Shown: positions 5,090 through 7,605 of the stretch, piece after piece | Numbering within the stretch: the stretch's first letter is position 1 | Layout: every line of letters starts with the position of its first letter | NCBI GenBank assembly: GCA_040513115.1 | Contig: JBEVDW010000636.1 | Location: 1 to 7,605, forward strand | Direction: 5' to 3' | From: DATELY01 sp040513115 | GTDB taxonomy: Bacteria > Pseudomonadota > Gammaproteobacteria > Steroidobacterales > Steroidobacteraceae | Length of the DNA: 7,605 nucleotides | The notes under the pieces: generated by a model | Told to the model about the DNA's origin: nothing | What the model saw: the letters and a program-made list of their open reading frames with translations, nothing else | The model's database searches: none | Program-made: the position numbers and the translations under genes

Positions 5090-7480
5090 TCAGGAGGCTG
5101 CTCTGAACTCGGTGACCGGATTGATGCCAAGCGCCTCGTGCAAGACGTCCTCGACGCGTTCGCAGAACACGAACTGAACATCCCTGCGCACGCTCTCGGG
5201 CACATCCTCCAGGTCCTTACGATTGCGTGCGGGCAGCAACACCTTCTTCAGTCCTGCGCGATGTGCCGCCACCGACTTCTCCTTCACGCCGCCAATTGGC
5301 AACACCAGGCCGCGCAGGCTGATCTCACCCGTCATTGCCACGTCACTGTCCACGGTCTTACCTGTGAGCAGCGATACCAACGCCGAGAACATCGACACAC
5401 CGGCGCTGGGTCCATCCTTGGGGATCGCCCCCGCGGGCACGTGAATGTGCACGTCGCTTTTTTCAAACAGGGCCGGGTCGATCCCTAAGCTCACCGACTG
5501 TGCTTTAACCAGCGTCAGCGCCGTCTGAGCACTCTCCTTCATGACATCGCCCAGCTGACCTGTGAGGATCAGTCGACCGTTGCCCGGTATGCGCGTGGCT
5601 TCGATGAAGAGGATGTCGCCTCCCACCGGCGTCCACGCAAGACCCGTAGCGACGCCCGCCACGCTCGTGCGCATCGCGACTTCGTTTTCGAATCGAGGTG
5701 CGCCCAGGATGCTGTGCACGCCATCGACGGTGATCGTCTGTCGCTGAATGCTGCCCTCCGCGATGCGCACGGCAACGTTACGGAGCACTGCACCAATCTG
5801 CCGTTCGAGATTGCGCACGCCGGCTTCGCGTGTGTACTCGCGCACGAGATGATGGAGCGCATCGACCGAGATGGCCGCTTGATCCGGCTTCAGTCCGTTC
5901 GCTTCCAACTGCCGCGGCACCAGGTAACGCTCGGCAATCTGCACCTTCTCCTCCTCGGTGTAGCCGGTGAGCTCGATGACTTCCATACGGTCGCGCAATG
6001 GCCCCGGGATGGTGTCGAGCATGTTCGCGGTGGCGATGAACAATACCTTCGACAAGTCGAACGGCAAGCCGAGATAGTTGTCGCGGAAGGTGTTGTTCTG
6101 TTCTGGGTCCAACACCTCGAGCAACGCGGACGACGGATCGCCGTGAATACCTGCGCCGACCTTGTCGATCTCATCGAGCATCAGCACCGAATTGCGCGTG
6201 CCAGCCTTGCGCAGCGCCTGCACGATGTTGCCCGGTAGCGCACCGATGTAAGTGCGCCGGTGGCCGCGGATCTCCGCTTCGTCGTGTACGCCGCCCAAGG
6301 ACACGCGCGCGAACTTCAGCCCGATCGTTCTGGCGATGCTCTGACCCAAAGACGTCTTGCCGACGCCCGGAGGACCGACGAAGCACAGAATCGGACTGCG
6401 GCCCGAAGGATTGAGCTTGCGCACCGCGAGGTACTCGATGATGCGGCGCTTGATCTTCTCCAGGCCGTAGTGATCCTCATCGAGGACCTTGCGGGCCTTC
6501 TCGATCTCGATCGCTTCGGCATCCAGCTTGTTCCACGGCAGCTGGATCATCCAATCCAGCCACGTGCGGATGATGGAGTACTCGCCGCTGCCGTCGGACA
6601 TGCGTTCCAGGCGCTTGAGCTCTTTCTTCGCCTGCTCGAGCGCCTCAGGCGGCATGCCTGCGTTGTCGATCGCCTCTTCCAGCTCGCGCAGCTCTTCACT
6701 CGAATCGCCATCCTCTCCGAGCTGCTTCTTGATCTGCCGCAGCTGCTCGCGGAGCAGCGCTTCCTTCTGCCGCTCGTCGATGGCATCGCGCGTCTGCTCT
6801 TCGATCTGACGCTGCAAGCGCAGCACTTCGATGCGATGGGTCAGCCACTCCGTGACGCGGTCGAGGCGATCGCGTACGTCGAAGGTCTCCAACAGCTTCT
6901 GCTTGTCTGGCGCCTTGATGTCCATGAAGCTGGCGACGAGATCGGCCAACGCCGACGGGGATTCGACAGCTTGGATCGCGTTCGCCAATTCCGCCGGTGC
7001 TTGCGGCAACAGCGAGATGGCTTCAGCAGCCAGGCGCTTCAGGTTCAGTACACGCGCCTCGACTTCGCTGCCATTGGCGTTGCTCTCGTTCGTGTATTCG
7101 ACGCGCGCGAGCAGAAACTGGCCGTTGTTCTCAAAGTCGAGCACGCGGAAGCGCCGCTCGCCTTGGGCGACGATGTGATGAGTGCCGTCCTGCGTCGTCA
7201 CATAGCGCAACACATTGGCGACAGTGCCGACACGATACAGATCGGCAGGCTCCGGTTTTTCGGTTTCCGGCGATTGTTGCAAGACGAAGCCGACCTTGCG
7301 CTCCGTGCGCACGGCTTCCTGAGCGCCTGCAACCGTGCGCTCACGATTGATGGCCACCGGCAGCACCGTCCCCGGAAACAGGACCATATTGCGCACCGGC
7401 AAGATGATCAGCATGTCATCCGAGACTGTCTTGGTGACTTCGGTGTTGGTGTCCTGCGAGCTTGCTTGAGCTTCGGTCAT
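5090..7480 (-). CDS. lon: Lon-type ATP-dependent protease (endopeptidase La), possibly a second stress-specific copy
   Basis: A complete 796-residue LonA protease, close to the usual 780-800. It degrades misfolded and regulatory proteins in the cytoplasm as a ring hexamer. The N-terminal substrate-binding domain starts near residue 24 (LIILPVRNMVLFPG). A helical, coiled-coil-like part follows at about 215-295. The AAA+ module has Walker A GPPGVGKTS (369-377), Walker B VLMLDEIDK (432-440), an arginine-finger region GPLRDRME (493-500) and sensor-2 REAGVRNLERQI (551-562). The protease domain has S692 in PKDGPSAG and K735 in GGVKEK, with the same 43-residue spacing as the E. coli Ser-Lys dyad. 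The ATG at 7480 has only a weak ribosome site (AGAG). The upstream gene ends 33 nt before it, so both may share a transcript. It is not beside clpX and its N-terminus differs from E. coli Lon, so it may be an AsrA-like paralogue; that part is inference. Confidence 0.97.
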   Translation of the reverse strand: MTEAQASSQDTNTEVTKTVSDDMLIILPVRNMVLFPGTVLPVAINRERTVAGAQEAVRTERKVGFVLQQSPETEKPEPADLYRVGTVANVLRYVTTQDGTHHIVAQGERRFRVLDFENNGQFLLARVEYTNESNANGSEVEARVLNLKRLAAEAISLLPQAPAELANAIQAVESPSALADLVASFMDIKAPDKQKLLETFDVRDRLDRVTEWLTHRIEVLRLQRQIEEQTRDAIDERQKEALLREQLRQIKKQLGEDGDSSEELRELEEAIDNAGMPPEALEQAKKELKRLERMSDGSGEYSIIRTWLDWMIQLPWNKLDAEAIEIEKARKVLDEDHYGLEKIKRRIIEYLAVRKLNPSGRSPILCFVGPPGVGKTSLGQSIARTIGLKFARVSLGGVHDEAEIRGHRRTYIGALPGNIVQALRKAGTRNSVLMLDEIDKVGAGIHGDPSSALLEVLDPEQNNTFRDNYLGLPFDLSKVLFIATANMLDTIPGPLRDRMEVIELTGYTEEEKVQIAERYLVPRQLEANGLKPDQAAISVDALHHLVREYTREAGVRNLERQIGAVLRNVAVRIAEGSIQRQTITVDGVHSILGAPRFENEVAMRTSVAGVATGLAWTPVGGDILFIEATRIPGNGRLILTGQLGDVMKESAQTALTLVKAQSVSLGIDPALFEKSDVHIHVPAGAIPKDGPSAGVSMFSALVSLLTGKTVDSDVAMTGEISLRGLVLPIGGVKEKSVAAHRAGLKKVLLPARNRKDLEDVPESVRRDVQFVFCERVEDVLHEALGINPVTEFRAAS

Positions 7481-7513
7481 GTGTGATCTCTGGTTGGTTC
7501 AACCCTGTTCAGT

Positions 7514-7605
7514 TCAGCCCTGGCGAATCAGACGTAGCGACAAACAGCCATGTTGAAAGAGCTGCTCGACCAGCTCATAGCGCGCTGGCGGCAGGGTGAT
7601 GCGCC
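7514..7605 (-). CDS. C-terminal end of an unidentified protein upstream of lon
   Basis: The minus strand has an open frame entering from the right edge and ending in TGA at 7514-7516. Its 29 visible residues include ITLPPARYELVEQLFQHG and end in RLIRQG, with a normal mix of hydrophobic and charged residues. The two other minus-strand frames also stop within the fragment and look less protein-like. It ends 33 nt before lon, on the same strand, so it may be the first gene of a lon transcript. The fragment is too short to name a family. Confidence 0.5.
   Translation of the reverse strand, partial: RITLPPARYELVEQLFQHGCLSLRLIRQG

Noticed and set aside
4955..5488. Plus-strand frame crossing the lon 3' end
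   Set aside because: Most of it is antisense to the Lon protease domain and the rest crosses the hairpin; no protein features.
6260..7486. 408-codon open frame on the plus strand
   Set aside because: It is antisense to lon and has no domain motifs; it is a codon-bias shadow.
7481..7513. Heat-shock or sigma-70 promoter directly before lon
   Set aside because: The 33-nt gap has a small GGTTG-GTT-CAACC inverted repeat but no -35/-10 pair that I can support; a promoter may lie further upstream outside the window.

Overview
The window is a compact, fairly GC-rich stretch of bacterial chromosome in which every supported gene lies on the minus strand. In transcription order (right to left) it holds: the last 29 codons of an unidentified gene (7514-7605), a full-length Lon-type ATP-dependent protease (5090-7480), a non-coding gap of about 600 bases (4482-5089), and then a three-gene stress cluster: prkA (2529-4481), a DUF444/YeaH-type von Willebrand A protein (1291-2445) and a SpoVR/YcgB-family gene that runs off the left edge (1-1253). 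Gene content and protein style suggest a proteobacterium, but the lineage cannot be fixed from this sequence alone. Codon style is uniform and there is no sign of mobile elements, CRISPR, tRNA or rRNA.

The prkA-DUF444-spoVR trio is a known, widely conserved but mechanistically unresolved system. E. coli has the homologues yeaG-yeaH and ycgB, and Bacillus has prkA, yhbH and spoVR. It is linked to stationary phase, nitrogen starvation or sporulation. Spacing here (83 nt and 37 nt, each downstream gene with its own Shine-Dalgarno sequence) fits one operon. The three proteins are an AAA+ ATPase, a VWA protein with an intact metal-binding (MIDAS) motif, and a SpoVR protein of unknown activity. This resembles the general AAA+ plus VWA pairing of MoxR/RavA-ViaA systems, which is an inference.

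The gap between lon and prkA is the most interesting non-coding part. It has a perfect 13-bp dyad with a 3-nt loop 22 nt past the lon stop (5040-5068), a good sigma-54 promoter match pointing at prkA (4889-4904), an NtrC-like dyad (4654-4670) beside another inverted repeat (4631-4652), and a sigma-S-like -10 close to prkA (4518-4525). Together these suggest nitrogen- and stationary-phase-responsive control of the trio, as known for E. coli yeaGH. All of these sites were found by eye.

The Lon protein has intact ATPase and Ser-Lys protease motifs. It is not next to clpX, and its N-terminus differs from the classic E. coli form, so it may be a second, stress-specific Lon. I found no clearly new system; the main value is the under-studied trio and its regulatory region.
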